A DNA stretch of 64,000 bases from Dyadobacter sp. CY312 (GTDB lineage Bacteria > Bacteroidota > Bacteroidia > Cytophagales > Spirosomataceae). Position numbers and translations under genes: made by a program. The notes beneath the pieces are model-generated. The model worked only from the letters and a program-made list of their open reading frames with translations. It did no database searches and had not been told where the DNA came from. The stretch covers positions 124,001 to 188,000 of the forward strand of contig NZ_JAJUXG010000011.1 in the NCBI RefSeq assembly GCF_021390535.1, written 5' to 3'. Within the stretch, counting starts at the first letter, position 1; every line of letters begins with the position of its first letter. Below are positions 8,967 through 17,271 of the stretch, one piece after another.

Positions 8967-9549
8967 CTATAACCGTAAATGTTTGAGCAGCACTTGATAT
9001 TACTTCCTGCTCACAGTTATTTGTAATTGCATATTCGGAAAAGCGAGTAATAAAACTCTTCCACATTTTTCCTGTTTCGGATCCGTATCCATAGAAAAAC
9101 GACACTCCATCAGATTCACCTAAACCGAGTGTTTTTTGAATATGCTTCAATAAAACTCTGCCTCCCAGTGTTGATCCTTCCAGAACGTACATGATTCCAA
9201 GCGCCTCTCCTGTGGTAGAAAAGTCAAAATCGCATACAGGAAGCTGCTCAATTTCTGCCTGCTGTAAACCTGTTTTATAAAGGTCATTTATAATTAAAGA
9301 AGATTTTTCGCGCTCGCTTAAATCTGCAAATATGCCCGACAACGCAGGAAACACCTTTCTCTCACACCCCGCAATTACACCATACATTCTGCTGATATAT
9401 TCTTGATAATCCGCTATGGTAACCTCAGGTGAGAGTATCGCTGCGGATATTTCATTCTCTTCCAACTGCTTATGGCTGTCCGCAGTATTGTTTCGAAGGC
9501 TATTTAAAAAAGAATCCTGATCCTCTATGGAAACAGACAGTTCATTCAT
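8935..9549 (-). CDS. bphO: Biliverdin-producing haem oxygenase
   Basis: A 204-residue haem oxygenase, which opens haem to biliverdin, CO and iron and so makes the chromophore for the adjacent phytochrome. The proximal ligand is His26 (NTADSHKQLE), and the distal helix shows GIMYVLEGSTLGGR (118-131), both as in the BphO/HemO family. Length is normal and there is no signal peptide. The phytochrome gene starts at or just after its stop, and the receiver gene precedes it by 19 bases, so the three are one operon. Co-transcription of chromophore synthesis and apoprotein is well known for bacteriophytochromes. Confidence 0.92.
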   Translation of the reverse strand: MNELSVSIEDQDSFLNSLRNNTADSHKQLEENEISAAILSPEVTIADYQEYISRMYGVIAGCERKVFPALSGIFADLSEREKSSLIINDLYKTGLQQAEIEQLPVCDFDFSTTGEALGIMYVLEGSTLGGRVLLKHIQKTLGLGESDGVSFFYGYGSETGKMWKSFITRFSEYAITNNCEQEVISSAAQTFTVIDGWLSHGKSL

Positions 9550-9568
9550 GCTTAAAACTGGGATTTGG

Positions 9569-10033
9569 CTAACTGTTAAACTTTATCAAAAATTGTTCCA
9601 GCCCCTTTGCTTTATTCATGGAATCCTTTTCTGTAAGGCATTTTTTGATAATATCTACCAATCCTGAGAAGCTATTGGGTTTCTGAATGTAGAGATTTGC
9701 TCCTGCTTCAAACGCTGCTTCTAGTAAATAATCAGCCACCGAAGTAGACAATATGACTACCGGAACTTCCTTGTAAACAGCAGAATTTCTGATCTCGATA
9801 AGGCACTCCAACCCATTCTTAACCGGCATGTTCATATCCAGAAATATCAGATTAGGTTTATCCGGGCAGCCCTGCAATTTATTCATAAGCTCCATCCCGT
9901 TTTCGGCTACATCAAGCCTGCTGGGAATCTGTATATGCTCCAACGCCTCTTTAAAAAGAGATGTATCATCATCGTCATCGTCCGCCAATAAGATATGAAC
10001 GGGTCTATTTTCTTCCATTGGTACTAAAAACAC
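9569..10033 (-). CDS. Single-domain response regulator of the phytochrome operon
   Basis: A stand-alone receiver of 154 residues. It has the acidic pocket LADDDDDD (16-23), the phospho-acceptor Asp66 in FLDMNMP, the ILSTS switch residues and the conserved Lys in YIQKP. No output domain follows. It resembles Rcp1/CheY-like partners of phytochrome kinases and heads the operon with haem oxygenase and phytochrome. Met6 is an alternative start. It presumably accepts phosphate from the kinase and passes the light signal on by protein contact; the target is not visible here. Confidence 0.92.
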   Translation of the reverse strand: MFLVPMEENRPVHILLADDDDDDTSLFKEALEHIQIPSRLDVAENGMELMNKLQGCPDKPNLIFLDMNMPVKNGLECLIEIRNSAVYKEVPVVILSTSVADYLLEAAFEAGANLYIQKPNSFSGLVDIIKKCLTEKDSMNKAKGLEQFLIKFNS

Positions 10034-10058
10034 CTCTTAAATGTGATTCGTATACTAG

Positions 10059-10087
10059 CAAAGATATTTGCACCAGATAGCAGCAAA
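10059..10087 (-). promoter_or_regulatory. Bacteroidota-type promoter of the phytochrome operon
   Basis: Reading the minus strand, TTTG (10084-10087) is followed after 17 bases by TATCTTTG (10059-10066). This matches the Bacteroidota -33 TTG / -7 TAnnTTTG pattern. It sits 26 bases before the ATG of the receiver gene. Confidence 0.65.
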
Positions 10088-10286
10088 TTCTTTTGCCCAA
10101 ATTTAGTATTTCTTTTACCCAAATGGTAATCCTTCTCATCTTTCCTACATCATTTACTATAATCGAACTTTAAAGGATTTAGCAGATGAATTAATTGTCC
10201 GACTTCATTTTGAGCTTCCAGAAAGTTCTGCTGGCATAATTTTTTAAAAAGTTCCCTCAACATTCACATTAAATGTTTTAAAAATT

Positions 10287-10850
10287 ATGAAAAAGATCAT
10301 ATTAAGTTCCATGATAATAGCCTCTATGATGGCATTTACATCTTGTAATTCCAACAAATCTGAGGACAGCAAAGACGTTGCTGAGGAACAGAATGAACAA
10401 AAATTTGAAGACACCAAGGTAGAAGACGATACAGAGTTTGCAGTTGCTGCCGCTGACGGTGGAATGATGGAGGTAAAGCTTGGTGAACTCGCCCAGACAA
10501 ACGGCGCATCATCGGCTGTAAAGGAATTCGGTAAAACAATGGTTACAGACCACAGTAAGGCAAATGAAGAACTAATTGCATTGGCAAAAACGAAAAACAT
10601 TTCCCTGCCAATGTCTTTGAGCGATGACAAACAAAAGAAAGTAGACGATATGGCTTCCAAGAAAGGGAAGGATTTCGATAAAGCCTATGCTGCGTTTATG
10701 GTCGATGATCACAAAGAAGACGTAGATGATTTCCAGGAGGTTGCAAAAGATGCAAAAGATCCTGAAATTAAGGCCTGGGCAGCTGGTAAGGTTCCAACGC
10801 TGCAACATCATCTTGAAATGGCACAGTCGTTGAAAAGTTCAATCAAATAA
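10287..10850 (+). CDS. DUF4142 lipoprotein
   Basis: A 187-residue protein with a lipoprotein signal (MKKIILSSMIIASMMAFTSC, Cys20), an acidic linker to about residue 45, then a DUF4142 helical domain. Typical family marks are AQTNGASSAVKEFGKTMVTDH and the final GKVPTLQHHLEMAQSL. The fold is a ferritin-like helical bundle and members are predicted periplasmic or outer-membrane proteins of unknown function, often stress-induced. It is transcribed alone, with a strong terminator 20 bases downstream. Confidence 0.88.
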   Translation: MKKIILSSMIIASMMAFTSCNSNKSEDSKDVAEEQNEQKFEDTKVEDDTEFAVAAADGGMMEVKLGELAQTNGASSAVKEFGKTMVTDHSKANEELIALAKTKNISLPMSLSDDKQKKVDDMASKKGKDFDKAYAAFMVDDHKEDVDDFQEVAKDAKDPEIKAWAAGKVPTLQHHLEMAQSLKSSIK

Positions 10851-10870
10851 GATTGGAATTTTATAACCGA

Positions 10871-10904
10871 AAAGGAAGTATGCTTGCGCATACTTCCTTT
10901 TTTT
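10871..10904 (+). terminator. Terminator after DUF4142 gene
   Basis: A perfect 13-base stem (10871-10883 with 10888-10900), TTGC loop and T run. Confidence 0.92.
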
Positions 10905-10948
10905 GCTTCAGACCAATGTTTACTTTTATTTATTCCTGATGCTGTGTT

Positions 10949-10956
10949 TATATTTG
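10949..10956 (+). promoter_or_regulatory. Possible -7 element (TATATTTG) before the sulfatase
   Basis: It matches TAnnTTTG and lies 86 bases before the sulfatase start. No clear TTG is seen at the -33 position, so support is weak. Confidence 0.35.
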
Positions 10957-11041
10957 GTATTGATATGAAGAAAGGCGTAATTTGTCTACTAAACTTATAG
11001 ACTACTAAACTCAGGCAGCGGCCCACTATAAAGGTACTTAT

Positions 11042-12607
11042 ATGAAATTCCGGATTTTACTTTTCCCACAATATGTCCGGCTAATGGCCGTGGTTTTATT
11101 GTTAGTACCAACCGCAATCAGAGCTCAATCTGCTGCAAAACCCAATATTATTTTCATCTTCTCCGATGATCACGCCTATCAGGCTATTGGTGCTTACGGA
11201 AACAAATATGCAAAGACACCAAATATTGACCGTTTGGCGAGAGAAGGTGCTTTGTTAACCAATAATGTGGTTACGAATTCGATATGCGGGCCAAGCCGTG
11301 CGACCTTGCTTACCGGAAAGTACAGCCACAAAAACGGCTATAAACGTAACGACAACACAAAATTTAACACCAATCAAACTTTATTCCCCGAGCTTCTGCA
11401 ACAAAACGGCTATCAGACAGCCTGGATTGGGAAAATGCACCTCAACAGCCTGCCCAAGGGCTTCGACTATTGGAACATTCTGCCCGGACAAGGGAATTAC
11501 TATAACCCTGATTTCATAAGCCAGCCCAATGACACCACCCGTTACAATGGATATGTATCGGATGTGATTACGCAGTTTTCAACAGATTGGCTCGAAAAGC
11601 GGGATAATGCCAAACCGTTTTTCCTCATTGTTGGGCACAAAGCTACCCATCGCGAGTGGCTGCCCGACTTGCAGGACCTTGGCGCGTACGATGATGTAGA
11701 CTTTCCTTTGCCTGTAAACTTTTATGACGATTATCAGGGACGGGCTGCTGCAAAAGATCAGGACATGACCATTGAAAAAACAATGCGACTGCAACAGGAT
11801 CTGAAAGTAAACGTCAATTATGAGAAAGACTGGACATACAACCGGTTCAGCCCGGAACAGCAAAAGGTATTTAAAGCCTATTACGATAAGATTTCCAAAG
11901 AACCTGAGGCTAAAAAATTAACAGGTAAGGCGCTTACAGAATGGAAATATCAGCGGTATATTAAAGATTACCTTTCCACTGCCAATTCCCTGGATCGCAA
12001 CATCGGCAAACTGCTCGACTATCTTGACAAAACAGGTCTGGCTAAAAATACCGTGGTGATATACGCTTCCGACCAAGGATTTTACATGGGCGAACATGGC
12101 TGGTTCGACAAACGGTTTATTTATGAAGAATCGCTCAAAACGCCTTTTGTAATTCGTTATCCCGGCGTTGTAAAACCTGGCTCCCAGGTAGATCAACTCG
12201 TTTTAAATATAGACTGGGCTCCAACTGTGCTCAACATCGCCGGCACAAAAATACCTACTGATATTCAGGGAAAATCGTTTTTACCTTTGCTTAAAACAAA
12301 TACAGCAACGGCAAAAACGCCATGGCGCAAGGATGCCTATTATCATTATTACGAATTCCCTGAGCCACATCATGTGTATCCTCATTTTGGTATCAGAACA
12401 GAACGTTATAAACTGGCTTATTTCTACGGCGGGGCAGATTCGTGGGAGTTGTATGATCTAAAAACGGATCCATCAGAAATGAAAAATTTATATGGTCAGG
12501 CAGATACTGATAAAATAGTCGGTGACCTCAAAACGCGGCTGAAACAATCTATGGTTCAATATGAGGACAATGAGGCGTTGGAGATTTTAGCAAAGGCAAA
12601 AAAGTAA
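11042..12607 (+). CDS. Exported S1-family sulfatase
   Basis: A 521-residue sulfatase with a signal peptide ending near AIRAQ (residue 29). Metal ligands of the N-terminal sulfatase fold appear in FIFSDDHAYQ. The formylglycine precursor Cys82 lies in NSICGPSRATLLTGK, the C-x-P-S-R signature. A later YASDQGFYMGEHGWFDKR block supplies further metal and sulfate-binding residues. It hydrolyses sulfate esters of glycans or small molecules once Cys82 is oxidised. The substrate is not identifiable; similarity in layout is to iduronate/heparan-type sulfatases. The next gene, one base later, encodes a formylglycine-generating enzyme, so the pair is an operon and the sulfatase probably matures outside the cytoplasm. 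Confidence 0.92.
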   Translation: MKFRILLFPQYVRLMAVVLLLVPTAIRAQSAAKPNIIFIFSDDHAYQAIGAYGNKYAKTPNIDRLAREGALLTNNVVTNSICGPSRATLLTGKYSHKNGYKRNDNTKFNTNQTLFPELLQQNGYQTAWIGKMHLNSLPKGFDYWNILPGQGNYYNPDFISQPNDTTRYNGYVSDVITQFSTDWLEKRDNAKPFFLIVGHKATHREWLPDLQDLGAYDDVDFPLPVNFYDDYQGRAAAKDQDMTIEKTMRLQQDLKVNVNYEKDWTYNRFSPEQQKVFKAYYDKISKEPEAKKLTGKALTEWKYQRYIKDYLSTANSLDRNIGKLLDYLDKTGLAKNTVVIYASDQGFYMGEHGWFDKRFIYEESLKTPFVIRYPGVVKPGSQVDQLVLNIDWAPTVLNIAGTKIPTDIQGKSFLPLLKTNTATAKTPWRKDAYYHYYEFPEPHHVYPHFGIRTERYKLAYFYGGADSWELYDLKTDPSEMKNLYGQADTDKIVGDLKTRLKQSMVQYEDNEALEILAKAKK

Positions 12608-12608
12608 T

Positions 12609-13706
12609 ATGCAGTTTCATTCAAAATCATTTTTTCCACAGTTGAAGCTTACATGTCTGCTAGCATTGACAGCGGCAATTGGCATAAGTTGTGATACTAA
12701 AAAGACAGCAGCGGAAAAGACAGCAGACAGTCTGGCACACTGCATTGCGGAAGGTATTCCTTCACGAGCATCTGCCATTCAGAATGCTTCCCTTGTTGCA
12801 GGAAAAACAGATACCACCGGAATGGTGTGGATACATGGAGGGGAATTTTTGATGGGCTCAGATGAGTTCCCGGATTCCCGCCCTGTTCATGAAGTAACGA
12901 TAAATGGTTTTTATATTGATGCACACGAAGTAACAAATGCTCAGTTTGCGAAATTTGTTGCTGCGACGAATTACAAAACGGTAGCCGAAAGACCGCTCAA
13001 TCCGGCAGATTATCCGGATGTACCTGCTGACAAGCTGGTACCGGGCTCGGCGGTTTTTACCCCAACCCCCACGCAGGTTTCGTTGAACAATCCGCTGCAA
13101 TGGTGGAGTTACGTGCCCGGTGCAAACTGGGCACAGCCGGAAGGAAAAGGCAGCTCAATTAAAGGCAGGGAAAATTATCCGGTAGTCCACGTTTCGCATG
13201 AAGATGCAGCCGCTTATGCCAAATGGGCTGGAAAACGATTACCTACCGAGGCCGAATGGGAGTATGCTGCCAGAGGCGGAAAGAACGAGCAGAAATATTA
13301 TTGGGGCAACGAGCTAAAACCGGGCAAAAAATGGGTTGCCAATATTTATCAGGGACATTTTCCGGATAAGAATACAAACGAAGATGGCTACATTGGCGCG
13401 GCTCCGGTAAAATCGTTTCCTGCTAATGGCTACGGATTGTATGACATGGACGGTAATGTGTGGGAGTGGTGTGAAGATTTTTATCGTCCTGACGCTTACC
13501 AAAAAAGCAGTGCGAAAAACCCCCAAGGTCCGTCGGACAGTTATGATCCGGACGAACCGGGTGCTGTGAAACGGGTGCAGCGTGGCGGGTCGTTTTTATG
13601 TAGTGATGACTATTGTATACGCTATAAAGCAGGTAGCCGGGGAAAAGGGGAAGTGACAAGCGGGAGTAACAATCTTGGTTTTCGCTGCGTAGCGGATAGA
13701 AAGTAA
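12609..13706 (+). CDS. Formylglycine-generating enzyme (SUMF1 family), exported
   Basis: A 365-residue FGE-like protein with an N-terminal hydrophobic segment and Cys28 in a loose lipobox, so probably membrane-anchored outside the cytoplasm. The SUMF1 domain (about 70-363) shows GMVWIHGGEFLMGSD, FYIDAHEVTNAQFAKFV, LPTEAEWEYAARGG, NIYQGHFPDKNTNEDG and GLYDMDGNVWEWCEDF. Cys331 and Cys336 in RGGSFLCSDDYCIRY match the two copper-binding catalytic cysteines of human FGE (336 and 341). Most bacterial SUMF1-domain proteins lack this pair, so this one is likely a genuine oxidase converting sulfatase cysteine to formylglycine. It follows the sulfatase directly. Confidence 0.92.
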   Translation: MQFHSKSFFPQLKLTCLLALTAAIGISCDTKKTAAEKTADSLAHCIAEGIPSRASAIQNASLVAGKTDTTGMVWIHGGEFLMGSDEFPDSRPVHEVTINGFYIDAHEVTNAQFAKFVAATNYKTVAERPLNPADYPDVPADKLVPGSAVFTPTPTQVSLNNPLQWWSYVPGANWAQPEGKGSSIKGRENYPVVHVSHEDAAAYAKWAGKRLPTEAEWEYAARGGKNEQKYYWGNELKPGKKWVANIYQGHFPDKNTNEDGYIGAAPVKSFPANGYGLYDMDGNVWEWCEDFYRPDAYQKSSAKNPQGPSDSYDPDEPGAVKRVQRGGSFLCSDDYCIRYKAGSRGKGEVTSGSNNLGFRCVADRK

Positions 13707-13781
13707 ATTAGCTGATGGGGGCTAATAGCTTAAAAGTTAAAAAATTAGAATTCGACAACTTCATCCAATTAAATATAAAAT

Positions 13782-14345
13782 ATGAGCAAGCGCTTTCTGA
13801 CGGTTCCGGGGCTGGCAAGTTCGGGGCCTAATCATTGGCAAACGATATGGGAAACGCAATATCCACACCTTTTCAACAGGGCTGAGCAGGAAAACTGGGA
13901 CTGGCCTGTAAAAGATGAGTGGGTACCCCGATTACAGGAAACCGTTAGTAAACTTACCGAACCAACGATTCTCATTGCACATAGTTTAGGCTGTATTACC
14001 GTAGCGCATTGGGCTCAGGAGTTTCAGTCGGAATATATAAAAGGTGCATTGTTGGTGGCTCCTGCTGATGCAGAGTTGTCGAAAAGGCTAAATTTTGTGG
14101 TTGGCTTCCGCCCTATTCCTGCCAAACCTTTACCATTTAAAAGTATTGTGGTTGCCAGTACAAACGATATATATGCCTCCATAGCCAGGTCCCAACACTT
14201 TGCAGAGACCTGGGGAAGTGAATTTGTGAATCTGGGCAAGAAAGGTCATATCAATGCAGTTTCCAAGCTGGAAGACTGGCCGGAAGGCAAGCAAATCCTG
14301 CAACGGCTGAGTTCAGTAAACTTTGCGGAGGTGCCGGTTGGCTGA
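13782..14345 (+). CDS. RBBP9/YdeN-type alpha/beta hydrolase
   Basis: A 187-residue small serine hydrolase of the RBBP9/YdeN family. It opens with FLTVPGLASSGPNHWQTIWE and carries the nucleophile Ser68 in LIAHSLGC, an acidic residue in VASTNDIYAS and the base His in KKGHINAVS. No signal peptide is seen. Substrates of the family are poorly known. It starts 75 bases after the FGE gene on the same strand; a functional link to sulfatase maturation is not suggested by sequence. Confidence 0.88.
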   Translation: MSKRFLTVPGLASSGPNHWQTIWETQYPHLFNRAEQENWDWPVKDEWVPRLQETVSKLTEPTILIAHSLGCITVAHWAQEFQSEYIKGALLVAPADAELSKRLNFVVGFRPIPAKPLPFKSIVVASTNDIYASIARSQHFAETWGSEFVNLGKKGHINAVSKLEDWPEGKQILQRLSSVNFAEVPVG

Positions 14346-14445
14346 TCGCTATTATATTACGTGCGAATACAATTTCAGAGTTTAATATATGTTTAATTTA
14401 GTATTCAGTCTCTTTACAATTCAAAATCAAAAAAACAGGACAATT

Positions 14446-15048
14446 ATGAAAAAAATCTTTGTGTTTCTTTTGGCAGGCGTATTAGCCAATTCTGCTGTAT
14501 TTGCAGGTGGTCCGGGTAAGGCAGACAAAAAACTGACTGTGGATACTAAAAGCAGTAAAATTGAATGGGGTGCAAAAAAAGTAACTGGCACACATGCAGG
14601 TAATGTACCCATCAACAGCGGAACGCTTATTCTCGACGGAGACAAACTTAAAGGCGGGAGCTTTGTACTTGACGTTAAAAACCTGACGGTAACAGACGTG
14701 AAAGATGCCGACATGAATGGAAAACTAACGGGACATTTGAAAAATAAGGATTTCTTTGACGTAGAAGCGCACCCACAGGCGCAGTTTGTGATCACTTCGG
14801 TAACTCCAAAAGCAGCTGGTACTTATGATGTAGCTGGCAAACTGACTATCAAAGGAATTACAAGTGATATCAAATTTCCTGCAACTGTAAAAGCTGACGC
14901 GAAAAAGGTAACTGCTGATGCAAAAATTGTAGTGGATCGTACGAAATACGATATCAAATTCCGCTCATCTAATTTCTTCGAAAATCTGGGGGATAAAGCG
15001 ATTGACAATGATTTTACGCTTGATGTAAGTCTTGTTGCCAACAAATAA
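14446..15048 (+). CDS. YceI-family periplasmic lipid-binding protein
   Basis: A secreted YceI protein of 200 residues. The start at 14446 gives a standard signal peptide (MKKIFVFLLAGVLANSAVFA); an upstream in-frame ATG at 14389 would add 19 residues before it. The mature part has SKIEWGAKKVTGTHAGNV, LKNKDFFDVEAHPQAQF and YDIKFRSSNFFENLGDKAIDN, the family's lipocalin-like barrel landmarks. YceI proteins bind isoprenoid or fatty amide ligands in the periplasm. It is transcribed alone and followed by a terminator. Confidence 0.92.
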   Translation: MKKIFVFLLAGVLANSAVFAGGPGKADKKLTVDTKSSKIEWGAKKVTGTHAGNVPINSGTLILDGDKLKGGSFVLDVKNLTVTDVKDADMNGKLTGHLKNKDFFDVEAHPQAQFVITSVTPKAAGTYDVAGKLTIKGITSDIKFPATVKADAKKVTADAKIVVDRTKYDIKFRSSNFFENLGDKAIDNDFTLDVSLVANK

Positions 15049-15076
15049 GCTCCGGATATGTTTTGATTCCAATAGG

Positions 15077-15110
15077 ATCCTGCATGGTTTAACCTGTGCA
15101 GGATTTTTTG
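15077..15110 (+). terminator. Terminator after yceI-like gene
   Basis: Stem 15077-15084 / 15097-15104 with a 12-base loop and a T run. Confidence 0.8.
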
Positions 15111-15170
15111 TTTTCAAACCAGTTTATAAACAAAATAACAATAAAAAACCCATGAATAGTGAAATGAACC

Positions 15171-15178
15171 TAACTTTG
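15171..15178 (+). promoter_or_regulatory. -7 element TAACTTTG before the GH130 gene
   Basis: A perfect TAnnTTTG match 27 bases before the ATG. No convincing TTG lies at -33. Confidence 0.45.
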
Positions 15179-15204
15179 AGTTCTTCAAACTAAACCGACT
15201 ATTC

Positions 15205-16350
15205 ATGAGACGTTTTACTGGCTATTGCCTTCTTTTGATTTCACTCCTTGCCTGCAATGCAAATGCGCAGACTAATAACGCCTTGCCAGACTGGGCGTTT
15301 GGTGGGTTTGTAAGACCTGCGGGCGTGAATCCTGTTATTTCACCTGACAGTACTTCCAGCTTCCTGTGCCCGATGACACAACGGAATATTGATTGGGAGT
15401 CCAACGACACGTTCAATCCGGCTGCTACAATCAAAGATGGAAAAATCGTGGTGCTCTATCGTGCCGAAGATAAAGCCGGCAAAGCAATAGGTAAGAGAAC
15501 CTCCCGGATCGGCTATGCGCAAAGCTCCGATGGAATTAATTTCACCCGTAGAAAAACACCTGTACTCTTCCCAGCCGACGACAGCCAGAAAGACAATGAA
15601 TGGCCCGGTGGATGTGAAGATCCGCGTGTGGCGGTTACGGAAGACGGCCTTTACGTCATTTTTTACACCCAATGGAACCAGGACAAAGCGCGTATTGGGG
15701 TGGCAACTTCACGAGATTTGATAGAATGGGAGAAACACGGCCCCGCTTTTAAAAAAGCATACGATGGCAAGTTCAATAATATATGGACGAAATCGGGATC
15801 GATACTGACCAAACTTGAAAAAGGTAAACAGGTCATTGCTAAAATAAATGGAAAATACTGGCTGTATTTTGGTGAAGCGCATGTGAATGTAGCTACTTCC
15901 ACAGACCTTGTCAACTGGGAGCCTGTGGTTGATAATAGCGGAAACCTGATTAATCTTATTTCCCCGAGAAAAGGATTTTTCGACAGCAATCTTACCGAAT
16001 GTGGCCCTCCGGCGATATTAACCGACAAGGGAATTGTACTCATGTACAATGGAAAAAATGATAAGGGGGCCGACGGAGATTTGCGCTTTACGCCGAACAG
16101 CTATTGTGCCGGCCAGGTTTTATTTGATAAAAATGATCCTACAAAAGTTTTGGCAAGAATGGATGTTCCGTTTTTCAGGCCGATGGAAGCGTTCGAAAAA
16201 AGTGGCCAGTATGCCGCTGGAACTGTATTTATTGAAGGTATGGTTTATTTCAAAAACAAATGGCTGCTATACTATGGCTGTGCAGACTCGAAAGTAGGTG
16301 TTGCCATTTTTGACCCGAAAACAAAAACGCCGGGAGATCCGCTTCCCTGA
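15205..16350 (+). CDS. GH130-family glycosidase/phosphorylase, exported
   Basis: A 381-residue five-bladed propeller protein of family GH130 with a signal sequence (residues 1-22, cleaved after NAQ, or lipidated at Cys17 in LLAC). Family marks include NPAATIKDGKIVVLYRAED, RIGYAQSSDGINFTR, GGCEDPRV (135-142), a block of the form IGVATSRDLIEWEKHG and GKYWLYFGE. GH130 enzymes phosphorolyse or hydrolyse beta-mannosides and related linkages. The export signal favours a periplasmic hydrolase over a cytoplasmic phosphorylase. It is a single transcription unit with a -7 element upstream and a terminator downstream. Confidence 0.88.
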   Translation: MRRFTGYCLLLISLLACNANAQTNNALPDWAFGGFVRPAGVNPVISPDSTSSFLCPMTQRNIDWESNDTFNPAATIKDGKIVVLYRAEDKAGKAIGKRTSRIGYAQSSDGINFTRRKTPVLFPADDSQKDNEWPGGCEDPRVAVTEDGLYVIFYTQWNQDKARIGVATSRDLIEWEKHGPAFKKAYDGKFNNIWTKSGSILTKLEKGKQVIAKINGKYWLYFGEAHVNVATSTDLVNWEPVVDNSGNLINLISPRKGFFDSNLTECGPPAILTDKGIVLMYNGKNDKGADGDLRFTPNSYCAGQVLFDKNDPTKVLARMDVPFFRPMEAFEKSGQYAAGTVFIEGMVYFKNKWLLYYGCADSKVGVAIFDPKTKTPGDPLP

Positions 16351-16399
16351 TGCGTTAATAACATCTGGTTGTAAAACTTTTACTTCTATTTTAAGTACT

Positions 16400-16428
16400 A
16401 AAACGCCTCTGGATGAGGCGTTTTTCAT
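16400..16428 (+). terminator. Terminator after GH130 gene
   Basis: A 10-base perfect stem (16400-16409 / 16415-16424), 5-base loop and T run. Confidence 0.88.
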
Positions 16429-16517
16429 TTTACAATTCATCTATTTTCTGTCCCGTCCAATCCGCCGGGAACAAAGGGGCGTATATCAGGAAAATAACAC
16501 ACAAACCTATTTTTATT

Positions 16518-17075
16518 ATGAAATCCTTGAAATTGAAAAGCACACTTCTGGCATTTGCACTGTTTACCAGTTTTGGAGTATTTGCCCAAAAAGAAAAAAC
16601 AGTAATGGTTGGCGGAGCGGCCATGTACCCATCAAAAAACATCATTGAAAACGCAGTTAATTCCAAAGATCACACCACATTGGTTGCAGCTGTGAAAGCC
16701 GCTGGTTTGGTAGAGACATTGTCCGGGGCTGGTCCGTTTACCGTTTTCGCTCCTGTTAATTCAGCATTTGCTGCACTTCCGGCAGGTACGGTTGATAATC
16801 TTTTGAAGGCGGAAAACAAATCGACTTTAACATCTGTACTGACGTATCACGTTGTTCCCGGTAAAGTTGATTCCAAGTCAGTCTTAAAAATGATCAAGGA
16901 CGGAAATGGCAAAGCAATGGCCAAAACTGTTCAGGGAGAGCAACTGACATTCACTACAAAAGGAAAAGATGTGTGGGTAACTGACTCCAAAGGAAATACA
17001 GCTCAGGTAACCATTACAGACGTGTACCAGTCGAACGGCGTGATACATGTGATCGACAAAGTACTTATGCCATAA
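16518..17075 (+). CDS. Fasciclin (FAS1) domain secreted protein
   Basis: A 185-residue protein starting at 16518, which places a clean signal peptide (MKSLKLKSTLLAFALFTSFG, cut after VFA) at the N-terminus. One FAS1 domain follows: TLVAAVKAAGLVETLSGAGP, FTVFAPVNSAFAALPAG, LTYHVVPGKV and NGVIHVIDKVLMP. FAS1 domains mediate adhesion or matrix contacts, and single-domain secreted forms are common in Bacteroidota. An open frame extends back to 16413 but would bury the signal peptide. It is monocistronic with its own terminator. Confidence 0.93.
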   Translation: MKSLKLKSTLLAFALFTSFGVFAQKEKTVMVGGAAMYPSKNIIENAVNSKDHTTLVAAVKAAGLVETLSGAGPFTVFAPVNSAFAALPAGTVDNLLKAENKSTLTSVLTYHVVPGKVDSKSVLKMIKDGNGKAMAKTVQGEQLTFTTKGKDVWVTDSKGNTAQVTITDVYQSNGVIHVIDKVLMP

Positions 17076-17105
17076 TTCCCGTTTGCACTTACACCACTAT
17101 TACAC

Positions 17106-17143
17106 AAATAGGGCTGCCCGATTGATTTCAGGCAGCCCTATTT
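17106..17143 (+). terminator. Terminator after fasciclin gene
   Basis: A perfect 13-base stem (17106-17118 / 17131-17143) with a 12-base loop. Only a short T tract follows, and A/T flanks on both sides could serve both strands. Confidence 0.8.
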
Positions 17144-17271
17144 ACGTTATCAACCCATGCTTTTTAAAAAAACTAGTACTAAAAAAATGCTATAATTTCA
17201 ACTTGTATTTTACTGATTTAAAAGCCAATAGCGGAGCGCCGCCCGGCTAAACTCTAATTGCTATTAGCTAC

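Noticed and set aside
10244..10660. Minus-strand frame across the DUF4142 gene
   Set aside because: Ser/Phe-rich shadow of a well-supported lipoprotein gene on the plus strand.
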